From Acanthaster planci (Eukaryota > Echinodermata > Asteroidea > Valvatida > Acanthasteridae): DNA of 19,949 nt. The stretch is taken from positions 105,929-125,877 of the forward strand of contig NW_019091567.1 in assembly GCF_001949145.1 (NCBI RefSeq). Direction: 5' to 3'. Positions 1 to 9,914 of this stretch are shown piece by piece. Numbering within the stretch: position 1 is the stretch's first letter; every line of letters starts with the position of its first letter. A program made the translations under genes and the position numbers. Under the pieces are notes generated by a model. That model was not told the origin of the DNA and searched no databases. It saw only the letters and a list, made by a program, of their open reading frames with translations.

Positions 1-687
1 GAATGACATTTCAGGACAAAAGTACATAAGAGTATCTGGCAATGTGCGTTTTCTCCAACTTTGTTCACATCTCATCAGTTCAGTATTTTTAAGTGACATT
101 GGGACATGAAAAGTACCCTACAGCATGACTGAAAATTATTTATGGTTCGTAAAAACGGTGGTATGCACAAGGCAATCAGACTGTGTGTTTGAGCTTTACA
201 TCAGTTTTGGCAAGTTTTTCTATGGATCTTTGTCAAGTAGTGCAGAATCTACTGGTGAGCCGTTCTACCACAAATATCAACAGCTTCAAGTTGTGCCTTA
301 CTTCTTACGTTTGAGACTAACTCTGCTTCTGATCAAACAGTAATCAAGCAGGACAGCTTCACAAAAATATATAAAGTGAATGAAGTAAAGTTCAAATTTG
401 TCAAGGGTGGATGGGGGAGGTAAAAGGGACCACGCCCCCTCTTCCTGAAATGCTTACAAAAGCCCTCAAATGTAGCCAGAAAGGCAACAAAATGTTAAAT
501 TACAAACATTTGCAAATTTCTGTTCCCCCCCCCAACTTTTTATGCCCACCTTGAAAAATCAGTTTTGGATCTACCCAAGGCACCTGTGTATTGTACACAC
601 TTGCCGAGGTGTCTTTTTTAAACAGGTAGAATGTGTGCTTAAATGTGGTCCTGCCGCTGCATGTTTTATACATGTGTTAGTTCCTAC
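1..687 (-). other. Intron 8 of the SLC22-like gene, partial
   Basis: Begins with donor GTAGGAA at 687. I searched for the expected continuation (G-x-G-x-x-S/A-R-x-G-G, helices 11-12) on the minus strand and found none. It is AT-rich with short homopolymers, and I see nothing else in it. Confidence 0.6.
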
Positions 688-802
688 CTGAGAACTGTTG
701 GCAATAGCTCTGAAGAGTAGAGATAAACCGAGTTGAAGGCCACAGAGATTCCCATTTTGCCAGTCAGTGCAAGGTATGTCTGCATGCTAGACATCTCACT
801 GC
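688..802 (-). CDS. SLC22A15-like: SLC22-like exon 8 (helix 10, SELLPTVLR), last exon in window
   Basis: 115 bases from acceptor ctgttgacag to donor GTAGGA. Encodes ALTGKMGISVAFNSVYLYSS followed by ELLPTVLR, matching the family pattern (Y-x-Y-T/S-SEL-x-PT-x-R). It ends in phase 2 with AG completing Arg. No following exon is visible in 1-687. Confidence 0.88.
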
Positions 803-3800
803 CTGTCAACAGAATGTAAAGGGAGAGAAATACATTTTTAAGTAGAATCCTTCAAAAAAACCTTTGTGTTCCAAATAAACTCATTCTGAATTTTTGTTTT
901 ACAATGTAAAGAGGTATATTGGTAGCTTTTTGGTAGTTATGCTAATGCCAGTTTCCACATTCACAAGCAAACCTGTGATGACACTTTAGGGAGAAAGCCT
1001 CCATGTTCCATTGATGTTTTGACATTTTGCAGTTCTAAACTTTCTCTACTTTAGTGATTCAATGTTGTTTAAGTACAGGGGAATAAGCCAATGAATGATG
1101 TTTTCTCAGTAATGTTTTTATTGAGCAAATCTTAGGTTGTAATTTTATGACAGTAAACCCTACAAACTGACCAGCGTCTTCCCTAATTGACATCAGAGCA
1201 ACAATGCCCCCGTAGTCTGGAAGAGCACAGACAATTCTACAATTTTTAAAAGAGTGCTCTTTTCAAATGTTTGTTCATTCAACCCCAAAATGATGTCAGA
1301 AGGACTTATGATAGTCAACAAACAGAAGGTATTTGTTGCTCAAGAAAAAAATTTACCTTCTGATTTCTGTAAGGTCATGACTCCAAGGCAGGCAAGACCT
1401 GCGATGAACAAGGAGCTGGCCATGGTAGGCCGGCGACCTATCCTAAAATACAAAAGCCACAAAACCACAAAATCATTACCCCCAATCAATTGAGACTGCA
1501 GAGCCCACAAGAAAAAAAATTGGAACAACAGAACACAAATATTAAAATGACTTGAGGGCAGATGGTAAAATATGTAGCTCCTTAAAAGTGCTAACAATTC
1601 AACAGACTAGTTCTGTCAACTTTCAATACCAAGTACTGTTTGTTCATTAGATTTAAAGTAAACAATTTCTAATTTACAATTAGCATTTTAGAAATGTTAC
1701 AAACTGCTTGTCTGAGTGGCGAGGAAGAGTTCTTCACATGTCAAAAACCGGATGGTTGTTTCTAGAGGAAAAAAGTTCACAACACCACCCCCCCCCATAG
1801 ACCCCCATCGACACCAGACCTGGAAACGCTACTGACATTATGACATGGAGACTAAGTTTCTAGACCTGTTGCAGGCAGTGTGGGGGTTTATCTGCTATCC
1901 AAAATCTTACCCTTTTATTGCTTTAAACTGAGTCCTACAATGCAATGCAAGCTATTCCTTTTTCTTTTTGTGATTTCTGGCTCTGGAGGATTTTGTATGG
2001 GAAAAAGGTTCAAACTTCACACTAGGTCTGCAGTCCATCTCATGAATACAAATGTACACTGTCAATGCAAGGAACCTGACAAAGATTTGCGGCGGTCAAT
2101 AAACTCGCCACAAATGTTAAGTCCATGTGCTAGTACAACAGCAAAAGCATACCAGGACCATGAACCAGTCAAATACCCACTGCCTTTCCAAATATGGCAG
2201 AAGAGCCTTAAATCTTTTTAACATAGCAAGCCACAACCAATCCTGAACAGCTGTGTAGGTGGACAAAACTGTTCCATTCTACAAGTCCCCAACATCCCAC
2301 TTACCGATTCAAGGCGTAGGTGCTGAGTAAAGTGGCAGGTATTTCAACGATCCCAGACAGTGCGAAGTTGACGTACATGTTCCCACCCAAGCTGCTAGCA
2401 CCAAAGGTTAGACCGTAATACGCCAAACAACAACTAAACCTGAGATGAGGCCAACAAAATACCAATGAAACGTTGATTAGTTTCTAGCAATTAGCATGCA
2501 TTTACCTTTATATACACAACACTGCATAGGTGCAACATGCACACAGTGTAGCGCAAAATGATGCAATCATTCATGTTCAGCTAATGGGGGGGACTTTTTA
2601 CATAGGAGGGTTAAAATTAACTAGCAATTACCTTTTCTTAGAGTCACTTTTCATACAACATTATATTCATCCATGTATGAAACTATCCTTTTAGGTTAAG
2701 TGAACTGAAAATTTCAAAATTTGAAAAACAATTTTCTGTGATTCTCCAGACAAATCAGGTCACTGTTCCACTGATGCCAATCAGGGAAGACATCATTCAG
2801 TTTAGAGGTTTTCATGTTCTAATTGTTTGTGAAGCCAAGTTTCCAGCAGTTTAAAACATTGTTTTTGAATGCTTTCACAGTCTTGCTCATTTGCTCATAT
2901 GGAAATCAGTGTTGTAGTACTCGGTACTCGTACTCGAGTACTACTCGAGTACTGTTTTCAGAGTACTCGTACTCGTACTTGTACTCGGACGTCCAATTAC
3001 TTGTACTTGAACTACAGTTCTTGTACTCGGGCTACAAAATACTTGGAACTCGACATCCAAAAATTGGACTCGAGCATCAAAGTAACAGTACTCAATAAAA
3101 AAATCCTTTAAGTTAACTTACCACGGCCGTTAAAATAAGGTACAAATACATATCGACCCCAATGACCCGATATTCGATACGGTTCTGACAAAAGAAGGCC
3201 GAACGTGGGACCATTAACGTATACGACCCATTCGGTGTCTGTGCGTGTACTTAACCAATCACGTACGCGAATTATATTGTGGTACTCTAGAATGGTCCTG
3301 CAATTTACTTGGGCATTGGTAGTCTGGTTCCTGGACCCGAAAATTTTAACTACGAACCCAGCATACAGAAAATCTTAGGCATGTGAATAAATGAGTCTGG
3401 AAAATAGACTTCGCTGCGCCGTGCACGTTGTGCCAACTGCTGCAACGCACGTGTAGTGACCTTGACATTGCTAGCCAGATCACTTGTTCTTGTAGCCATG
3501 TCATCTGCATTCGGTGTTTCTTTTACACAGTGGCAGGTTTTAGAGTCTCTAAATTAACATAAAACTACTTTTGAATTACAAGTACTTGTACTCGTACTCA
3601 TAATTAGAAGTACTTGTACTCATACTCGGAAGTGCAAGTACTTGTACTCAGAAACCAGTACTTGTACTTGGCTGGCAAAGTATTCGACATGTCTTTGTAC
3701 TCGGCAGTCAAAGTACTCGGCAGTACTTGGTACTCGGAAAAAAGTACTCGACTACAACACTGATGGAAATATGCATTAGCATGAAAGGCAAAAAGGCATC

Positions 3801-6800
3801 AAATAGCTCTTTTTCAAATAGCAAAACAATAAAATTGAAAATAAAGTTAATAAAAACATGAAGGTGCATCTTTAAGCACTGTAATGAAACTGTACCAAAT
3901 AGGCCCTTTAGAGAAGTTCTGATGGTGCCAGAAAACAATGACAATCTTAAGTTTTTAAAAAAGGTGGACAATCTTGAAGGGACAAATGTGCCAACCCCAC
4001 CAATGCCAAATGGCAGTGCCCTAAAATAATGAAATTGGAGAACAGTACATCTGTTGACTTGAAAGTCTTTCTTACCATGTGATCATCAGTATTATCATCC
4101 TTCGCCTGAGCATGGGAGTGCGGAACAGGTCCAACACCCCCACCGAGCTCTTGCCTTTTGTCTCTTCCCTCTTGTCGGTCAGGGTGATGGTGGTTGGACA
4201 GGGCCACACCCCATTCCTCCGGCCAAAATTGACCAACTGGTCCTCTGCCTCCGTGATGCGGCCCTGGGAGGCCAGCCAGCGGGCTGATTCCGGTACCAGT
4301 CTAGAGAAAAACCACCAAAAAAAGGGGAAAAAAGCAAAAACAAGTAAGTTAAAGGTTCAAACTTTAAGTGAATGCAATAGTGAGGTGGTTTTAACAACTC
4401 AAAGCATTTGCAGTGAAATTCACTGTAGTGTTCTCAACTTTTCAAACTTCACAACACAAAAGTTTGATCTGGCATCAAAGGAAATGTGTATTTTAATTAC
4501 CGATTTTGCCCTTACCCAACATATATTCACAACCACTGTTTACTCAGTGCTTGTCCAAGAGCTTGCAAACAAATCCGCAAGCTTACTCAGGTGGGACTCG
4601 AACCTACAACCTCCTGCTTACTAGTGTCTTAACCACTGGACCACCCAGCTTGCCAGGGTCGGCTGGCTAAGCAAAACCCACAATTAAAATTAACATCTCC
4701 CAGATGCAAAAGTGCATCTTGAAAATAGTATTTGCATTATTATCTGCTGTTCCGATAGCTGCATGGGATTTTTAACACTAGTGAATTATTGTATTAATGT
4801 TGTACTAACAGCCACCCATAGTTTTAGCAGCCGCTTGTAGGAAAGACATGACCATGATGTCAAAAGAGCAGACCCTATAATGTTGCTTAATGTGCACATT
4901 GGTTTAATCAAAGTCATCCCCTGAACAGTTATTCTTGCACTGTTTTTGTTATGTACGCCCCAAGGATTTGAGCCAATATTTCATGTCACATGATCTGCAA
5001 TTTCATCAATCTGCATCAGATGCCCTGAATTTAACCGGACATTGGATAAAACTATCTGATGCACATCCCTGTCTACGCACACTTTCTAATCAAGCCTACA
5101 ATCAATTACATGAGATGTCGGCATTGCAAGTTCTTACAGTGGTACAATGACGATGGAGGCCATTAGGAAGCAATTCAATAAGGTCAGATGTCTCCAGTCC
5201 CGAATGTAGTAAGCCATCACTGCAAGCGACTTTACAGAAAAGAACACACACGATATTAAACAGGTGTAAACAAATCATGGCCGAATACACTACCGATATC
5301 AGCTAAGTATGGAAACTTGTCTGGTTTAACCATTTACCTTGACCTCCCACACCATCATAAGTACTGACCAGACAGGTATGCACTCTGAAATCAGACCAAT
5401 ATGACTGTTTTCTTGAAGACCAGACAATAGCAAGTATGCTCCATTTCTTGCAATCAATTTCACAGGTTGAATGTCAAAGTTGTGTGGCCAATAGTAAGAT
5501 TTACGGAGAAAGTCACATCATTAAAAATAAAAACCCTGTGGAAACCGGATGACTGGCCACCATGTGACTGGTTAACATGTAACAAATTTGAGAATATCAA
5601 GTGGCCAATTATAGACAGAGCAGAGCAAGGCACTTGTATAAACAGCACTGGTGATGAAATGATCCAGTGAACCAGTCAAATACAAAACGTTGCTGTTGTT
5701 CGTAAGGTCAGGGTTTAAAAAAAGTACATGTATTAACCACACATCAGGCAGATCAGAACTCAAATACACAATTAATCCCCAGTGTAGCATCATGGAAGGA
5801 CACAGAAGTTTGAACTACATGTGTAACATCTACCCAATTACCGCTTTCTGGCATGCCTGGTATGCCCTTGCTACACACCACCTGTTTCACAATCATAAGC
5901 CCCCTTTGTGCCCTATGATAATCACTGCAATATTTTGCTGGTAATCTGCATCCTTAAAACATTGTGTACTGCTGTATAGGAAATTGAATTTTCATGCCAT
6001 CGTTGGTGCTCGGTATGATTTGACAACATCAAATTTAATGCTTGTGCAGTTGCTTGTATTAGGCTGTGTACCCGAAGTGTTCATGTGCAGTCATTGCCCT
6101 TGTCAAATGCTTTCTTCTGGAGTTGTTTTGGGAATAAATAGCCAGTTGTTTATAAGATGTTATGTTTTAATTGAATCATTTTTATTACAGAATTTATTAA
6201 AAAAAGGTATTTTATAAGATCTCGTGATCACTCCTTGTGATGAAACAGCGCATTTTGTTTGTTATGAACTTAACTGCCCTGTGGTGGACATGCTGTTGGC
6301 CAGTTTTAGCCAAATTCATACAAAGACTTTAGAAACTGATGTTTTGGAGTGACAAAATAAAATTGCAAACATTGCATGGATAATGGAAAGTGCATCAAAA
6401 TCTTAAAACCATTATTCACAACGGCAAAAGTAAATCTAATCTTAGATTTTTTTTTGTTTTTCCTGGTCACTGCAATAAGTTGTAGTTAATTGCAAAGAAA
6501 GCACCACAAATATTGCTATGATATTACTGGCCCCACTTGTCCGGCTAAGCTGCAGGAAGTTACCAGGCATTTTGGGAATGTTTACTATTGTTCATCTGAC
6601 CAGGCAGCAATGATCATCGAGCACTTTGATGTGCCAGAGTTGTAACTTTTTCTGTGTCCTTCCTCTATGGTAACATGGTCAAACTTCTTACATGTACATC
6701 TATGAACCGCTTCCAATTCTGATGGTTTCTGAGGGTTTTTATATAATCCAGTAATTCTATATAACTGTAAATAAACTCACAGTCCACATCATTTCTTAAC

Positions 6801-9800
6801 CTTAAATGTTTAGTCTAATGACTTTTTGTTCAACCTGTATAATTTTTTCAAATAAAGCACAGGTGAACAAACATCTATGAATCCGAATAACGCATGTGTT
6901 TTTATAGCAACATCAGCTTACCACAATAGCCACTGAACAGCTACAGTTGAAGATGCTGTTCAGGAGAGCTGATTTCTTGGGTAGAAGTCCCTCCAGCATC
7001 AGCACGTAACCGGCTAGACCAGCCCCTCCATAGAGGAAACCTCCCAAAAACCTACAAAGACAATACACATACACACACAAGGCAGCCATGTGAGGAGAGG
7101 AGGTTCATTCAACTAACTGAACTTGAAGGAAAGCCATTTGTATAAGGTTTGGCATGAAATGTACAACATCATCTTCTCCATGGGTACGCTCCGAGGAGAT
7201 ACTGTGGAGTTGTCATTTGGTACATGTATGGGGGCTGGTCATAAGGCTGAGTAAGGGTACCACACAGGCTTAGCCTATACACTGACTACCCACACTGGGA
7301 ACAGCATGTAGGTCTGGGTATCAGAACCTGGTATCCTGAGTGCCCAACTGACAAGTGTCAGGAATTGCTTCCAAATTATGGAAGCACATAACCAAATACT
7401 CATAAAATTGCAATAAAAAAGGAAGGTTTCAATGGGATTGAGTTTTTTGAGGGGGGGAGATTTTAAAATAAAAACAGGGCTTCCGGTGACGCTAAAACAG
7501 AGATAGAGTTTGTGTTCAAAGGTTGCTCTTGAGCATTTAGAGGAAAAGATTGAATTGGAAATTTGAAACTAGAGTAATTTTCCTTTCTTTTACTACTGTT
7601 GGGGTTGAGTGTCTTTGATGTATGTCCTGGGTACCCATGCTTACATCTGCGACCAATTTGTTTTTTGAATATTGTTTGAGACAGTTCAGAGCAATGGATT
7701 CAAGTCCTGAATAGTTGTGCTGGTGTAAGTAAGCAGCCACAAGTACTTCAATAGGGTAACAAGTTCTCAGACAAGCCAGAAATACACACCCAGTCACCCA
7801 CACAGCAAATGAAAAACAAATGGCTAGGTTCTCTGTGCAACTGTCACAGAAGCTGCGTCTCTTCATATTAAAAATGAAACCTCTGCATTCTTCATGAATT
7901 TTCCATGCAAAATATGAACAATCCATACTGGTTGGCCACTCTGCTGACTAAGGACTTTTATCACAAGGTATACCCACAAACTTACTAATCTCATCCCATG
8001 CACAAAATAGACACTTACCTTGTTAAGGCATACTGGTATATATTCTGAGTAAAAGCCGAAATAAACTGGACCACCACGAGGGCCAGTATCCCCCCGACAA
8101 AGGTCCTGCGCCGTCCAAACTTGTCCGAAGCCCGGCCTACGGCAACAACCCCAATCAGGTAGCCAAACATGAGCAATGACTGGGCATAGCCTGCATTTGC
8201 CTTGCGCTCACACACGAGGTCCCACTGCAGGAGAGATAGAATACCGATGCAGGTGTCACACTCCCAACTTTGCCAACTGTCCCAACTTTTGTCCAGCGGC
8301 CAACTTGGAGTTTGACCGACATCACTGCATTTCATTACCTCTCCCACCCCTCCTTATTTCTTCAGCCAGTTCACGATTTTCCTCACTCTAACAATCGGTC
8401 CTTCCCTTTCTCTTTTTCAATACTGTTATGTACATATGTACACACACAGTCTCTATACATGTGGTAGATTATGTAATGGCACCGCACAAGATTGCGTTTG
8501 TGACCTGTGATTGAACCAGGCAAAGGTGAATGACCTCACTGTAGTCCAGAATATTCTTCTTGTACATTCTAAAAGTTTCTTGTCAGCTGATGTAATTTCT
8601 AATTGTTTAGTGCATGTTCTGAAAGTTTCTTGTAAGATTAAATGTAATTTAGTAATGCTAAAAAGTTTATTTTAAGAAACTTACGGAATGAAAAGAACTT
8701 TGTAGAAACCAAGAAATTTCTAGAAGAGTTGTAGACTATGAAAGACGAGTTCTGACAGATGAGAGAGACACACACCAAGAGAGATTTTGGAAGGTAATTC
8801 TACTGTACGCAGGCTGTGAGAAGTTGTTGACTTATTGACTTCTCCACCATTCCAACCTGTGGTGGCGAGTTGTCTGTGGAGCAACACTTGTAAGAAAAGT
8901 TCCTCAAGACCAAGTGAAGTGCAGAGCTGAATTTTATTCCGGAAGAGAGTTTGTGAACTGAATCCAGTTCTAGTTTGTGGGATCATCAAGTTCCTGTATT
9001 TGCTACAATCATCACGCCCCTTTGCCGTTTCGTCTCGAGCCCGGTCGTTCTTATTGGGCGTGGTCTTCATCCCCGTTGCAGCTTATGTTTTTGAACCGTC
9101 AAGGACTGAACTGTTTTTCACCATCTGTGGAGTCCAGCATTATTCACTATAGTGCCTGCCAAGCTCTCGCCCATAAGAACATCTTGTTTAAATAAGATCT
9201 TTTCTTGGTTCTGTAACCTTATCATTGTAAACTAGTTCCAATCCGTATTTTTTGGTTAGCCTTTTTTGACAAACTAATTGAATTATTCTCATTTTTAATC
9301 ACTTATTTTTTATATCAGTGTAATCTTGTTTGACTTTTTTTAGCATCGCAAAAAATTCCCGATTCAGAATAATTAAATAGTTTGGACTTTTCTGGATTGT
9401 AACAATATATTGGGACTCTCTTCCACAATATTTACAGGATGGCAGAAGACTGAATTTTTTCCACAATACTCCCAGTCACTTTGGTATGGCATTCTGTAAA
9501 TTGTAAAAACAGCAAGCTCAAAGAGCCTGCTCTGTGCAAAGTAAGGTGCTCAGATCAGAGAAGTAGGCATCAGCTGCATGTACTTATTGCATGCCGCTAG
9601 GCCCAAGCCTTACCTCAGAAACAATAGACGTGAAATTTTTGCTGTAAAGGTACTCCTTGCAGGGCGGCTGAAGTTTGCAGGGGTCACTGCCTGGCCGCCC
9701 CTTGCAGATGAAGGCAGGTTCCTTCCCGACGAATGCCAGCAAGACAATGAATGGTGTCTGGAAGAACTGCATCAGGAAGAGCAGTGTGAAGTGGATCTGC

Positions 9801-9856
9801 TGGACGAATCCAAATCCTCCCACCTTCTCTAGAGCAGCGTCAAAGTCCAGCTTCAT
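688..9856 (-). CDS. SLC22A15-like: SLC22-family organic ion transporter, SLC22A15-like, 8 exons, 3' end missing
   Basis: Multi-exon gene for a 12-helix major facilitator carrier of the plasma membrane; the family moves organic cations, anions, zwitterions or carnitine-like solutes. Coding exons are 9856-9614, 8224-8019, 7051-6922, 5229-5138, 4300-4076, 2439-2305, 1442-1357 and 802-688. Every junction has GT-AG ends and phases agree (0,2,0,2,2,2,1, then 2 at the left edge), giving 410 codons plus two bases. Family marks: helix 1 at residues 20-42; TSIVSEWDLVC before helix 2; motif GRASDKFGRR after helix 2; IRDW near residue 202; PESARWL at the start of the central cytoplasmic loop; LNRIGRR in the second half; YLYSSELLPTVLR near the end. 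Family proteins have about 540-560 residues, so roughly 130 are missing beyond the left edge. The first extracellular loop is about 40 residues, much shorter than in OCT/OAT members. The FTSIVSEW and SGIVEIP stretches resemble SLC22A15; that subfamily call is inference, the SLC22 call is firm. The substrate cannot be read from sequence. Confidence 0.93.
803..2304 (-). other. Introns 7 (803-1356) and 6 (1443-2304)
   Basis: Spacer on both sides of exon 7, with canonical splice ends. The frame at 1880-2221 on the plus strand has no recognisable motif. A C-run at 1788-1795 is low complexity. No RNA gene or transposon end was seen. Confidence 0.6.
1357..1442 (-). CDS. SLC22A15-like: SLC22-like exon 7 (second motif A-like loop, helix 9)
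   Basis: 86 bases between acceptor ttgtattttag and donor GTAAAT. With the preceding exon it gives LNRIGRRPT, the repeat-two counterpart of MFS motif A. A hydrophobic helix (MASSLFIAGLACLGVMTL) follows, then QKSE and a phase 1 end. Confidence 0.88.
2305..2439 (-). CDS. SLC22A15-like: SLC22-like exon 6 (helices 7-8)
   Basis: 135 bases from acceptor cctcatctcag to donor GTAAGT. The product completes a Trp codon and reads FSCCLAYYGLTFGASSLGG, then NMYVNFALSGIVEIPATLLS. The pattern YYGL...LGG..Y.N..LSG..EIP is diagnostic of SLC22. No long open frame marks this exon; it was found by phase and family pattern. Confidence 0.9.
2899..2906. repeat. hAT target-site duplication, left copy
   Basis: ATGGAAAT, identical to 3763-3770 at the other end of the element. 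Confidence 0.88.
2907..3762. mobile_element. Non-autonomous hAT transposon with TACTCG-type subterminal arrays
   Basis: An 856-bp element with perfect 12-bp terminal inverted repeats, CAGTGTTGTAGT at 2907-2918 and its complement at 3751-3762. It is flanked by an exact 8-bp duplication, ATGGAAAT, at 2899-2906 and 3763-3770. CAGTG ends plus an 8-bp target duplication are the hAT hallmarks. Both ends carry dense arrays of TACTCG/TACTTG hexamers (about 2916-3070 in mixed orientation and 3578-3750), a pattern of subterminal sites such as transposase binding sites (inference). No transposase frame is present; the short frames inside are translations of the hexamer array. It sits in intron 5, so it was probably neutral to the host gene. 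The intact target duplication and perfect termini suggest fairly recent insertion. Confidence 0.9.
3763..3770. repeat. hAT target-site duplication, right copy
   Basis: ATGGAAAT, identical to 2899-2906. Confidence 0.88.
4076..4300 (-). CDS. SLC22A15-like: SLC22-like exon 5 (PESARWL and central cytoplasmic loop)
   Basis: 225 bases from acceptor ttctctag to donor GTAAGA. It encodes LVPESARWLASQGRITEAED, the highly conserved start of the SLC22 central loop. A basic linker and DLFRTPMLRRR follow, then helix 7 begins (MIILMITW). The plus-strand frame over this exon is only its antisense. Confidence 0.92.
4301..5137 (-). other. Intron 4 of the SLC22-like gene
   Basis: 837-bp intron holding the tRNA-like SINE segment at 4583-4652. 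Otherwise nothing was recognised. Confidence 0.7.
4583..4652 (-). mobile_element. tRNA-derived SINE head (pol III A and B boxes)
   Basis: On the minus strand, an A box TGGTCCAGTGG (4643-4633) is followed 28 bases later by a B box GGTTCGAGTCC (4604-4594). This is the internal pol III promoter arrangement of tRNA genes. D-arm pairs G10-C25, T11-A24 and C12-G23 can be drawn. The anticodon stem does not pair and the acceptor stem is poor, so it is not a working tRNA. A tRNA-derived SINE or tRNA pseudogene is the best reading; no A-tail or target duplication was identified, so its ends are uncertain. Confidence 0.65.
5138..5229 (-). CDS. SLC22A15-like: SLC22-like exon 4 (helix 5-6 region, IRDW)
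   Basis: 92 bases encoding SLAVMAYYIRDWRHLTLLNC and a hydrophobic helix. The phase requires the acceptor at ctgtaaag|TCG. The alternative downstream AG (gcttgcag) would put a TGA in frame. AYxIRDWR is the typical SLC22 segment before helix 6. Donor is GTAAGA, phase 2. Confidence 0.85.
5230..6921 (-). other. Intron 3 of the SLC22-like gene
   Basis: 1692-bp AT-rich intron. Several short open frames on both strands (5460-6217) lack codon structure or motifs. Two plus-strand AATAAA motifs (about 6770-6860) have no gene attached. No transposon ends or RNA gene were seen. Confidence 0.6.
6922..7051 (-). CDS. SLC22A15-like: SLC22-like exon 3 (helices 4-5)
   Basis: 130 bases between acceptor tctttgtag and donor GTAAGC. 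It completes the split Arg codon and reads FLGGFLYGGAGLAGYVLMLE, matching the helix 4 region of SLC22 proteins (R-F-x-x-G-x-x-x-G...). It ends in phase 0 at VAIV. Confidence 0.88.
7052..8018 (-). other. Intron 2 of the SLC22-like gene
   Basis: 967-bp intron with canonical ends. A 129-codon minus-strand frame at 7926-7537 has no recognised domain and is not joined to the transporter by plausible splice sites; I treat it as chance. Confidence 0.6.
8019..8224 (-). CDS. SLC22A15-like: SLC22-like exon 2 (helices 2-3, MFS motif A)
   Basis: Acceptor follows a pyrimidine run (tatctctcctgcag) and the exon starts WDLVCERK, completing the family signature SEWDLVC across the junction. Helix 2 is followed by GRASDKFGRRRTF, the MFS motif A loop, and then helix 3. 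It is 206 bases long and ends in phase 2 before GTAAGT. Confidence 0.9.
8225..9613 (-). other. Intron 1 of the SLC22-like gene
   Basis: 1389-bp intron. It contains an imperfect 50-bp duplication (8561-8660) and an inverted copy of its AGTTTCTT core. The remainder is unassigned. Its last part (about 9200-9440) is T-rich and loosely recalls an LTR tail, but no matching second LTR or target duplication was found. Confidence 0.6.
8561..8660. repeat. Imperfect 50-bp tandem duplication
   Basis: Two adjacent diverged copies start at 8561 and 8611, sharing TTCT(A/G)AAAGTTTCTTGT(C/A)AG and a downstream TGTAATTT. An inverted AAGAAACTTA follows at about 8674-8683. Confidence 0.5.
9614..9856 (-). CDS. 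SLC22A15-like: SLC22-like exon 1 (start codon, helix 1, extracellular loop)
   Basis: 81 codons ending in phase 0 at GAG before donor GTAAGG. The ATG at 9856-9854 has A at -3 and an in-frame TAA 36 bases upstream (9895-9893), which fixes the start. The product opens with an amphipathic segment, DFDAALEKVGGFGF, then a hydrophobic helix at about residues 20-42. A short loop follows with cysteines at C(51)KG, DPCK and PPCK and a possible N-glycosylation site, NFT. Confidence 0.88.
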
Positions 9857-9914
9857 GCTGACAGACCTGATGACAACCCCGACTGCAGTGATTTACGTGT
9901 GTCTCATCAAGCTG
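9857..9914 (-). other. 5' UTR of the SLC22-like gene with a probable splice acceptor
   Basis: Just upstream of the start codon on the minus strand lies tatttttctcag at 9926-9915, a good acceptor. The transcript therefore probably begins with a further, unseen non-coding exon. The 58-base leader contains a four-codon upstream frame, ATG at 9907 to TAA at 9893, in the same frame as the main start. No promoter was recognised. Confidence 0.45.

Larger units (their letters stand above)
2440..4075 (-). other. Intron 5 of the SLC22-like gene
   Basis: 1636-bp intron. More than half of it is the hAT element annotated at 2907-3762. The remaining flanks are AT-rich and show nothing recognisable. Confidence 0.7.

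Noticed and set aside
1-687. Final exon of the SLC22-like gene
   Set aside because: No acceptor followed by the expected helix 11-12 sequence was found; the remaining exons must lie outside the window.
4079-4624. 181-codon plus-strand frame
   Set aside because: It is antisense to SLC22-like exon 5 and then runs through the SINE-like segment; no independent coding evidence.
4583-4652. Functional tRNA gene
   Set aside because: A and B boxes are good, but the anticodon stem does not pair and the acceptor stem is weak.
7537-7926. 129-codon minus-strand frame in intron 2
   Set aside because: It does not match any part of an SLC22 protein, and exons 2 and 3 already join in phase without it.
8540-9440. 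Solo LTR of a retrotransposon in intron 1
   Set aside because: The T-rich tail and a GGCAGAAG sequence after TTACA look suggestive, but no target duplication, no matching second LTR and no clear primer-binding site were found.
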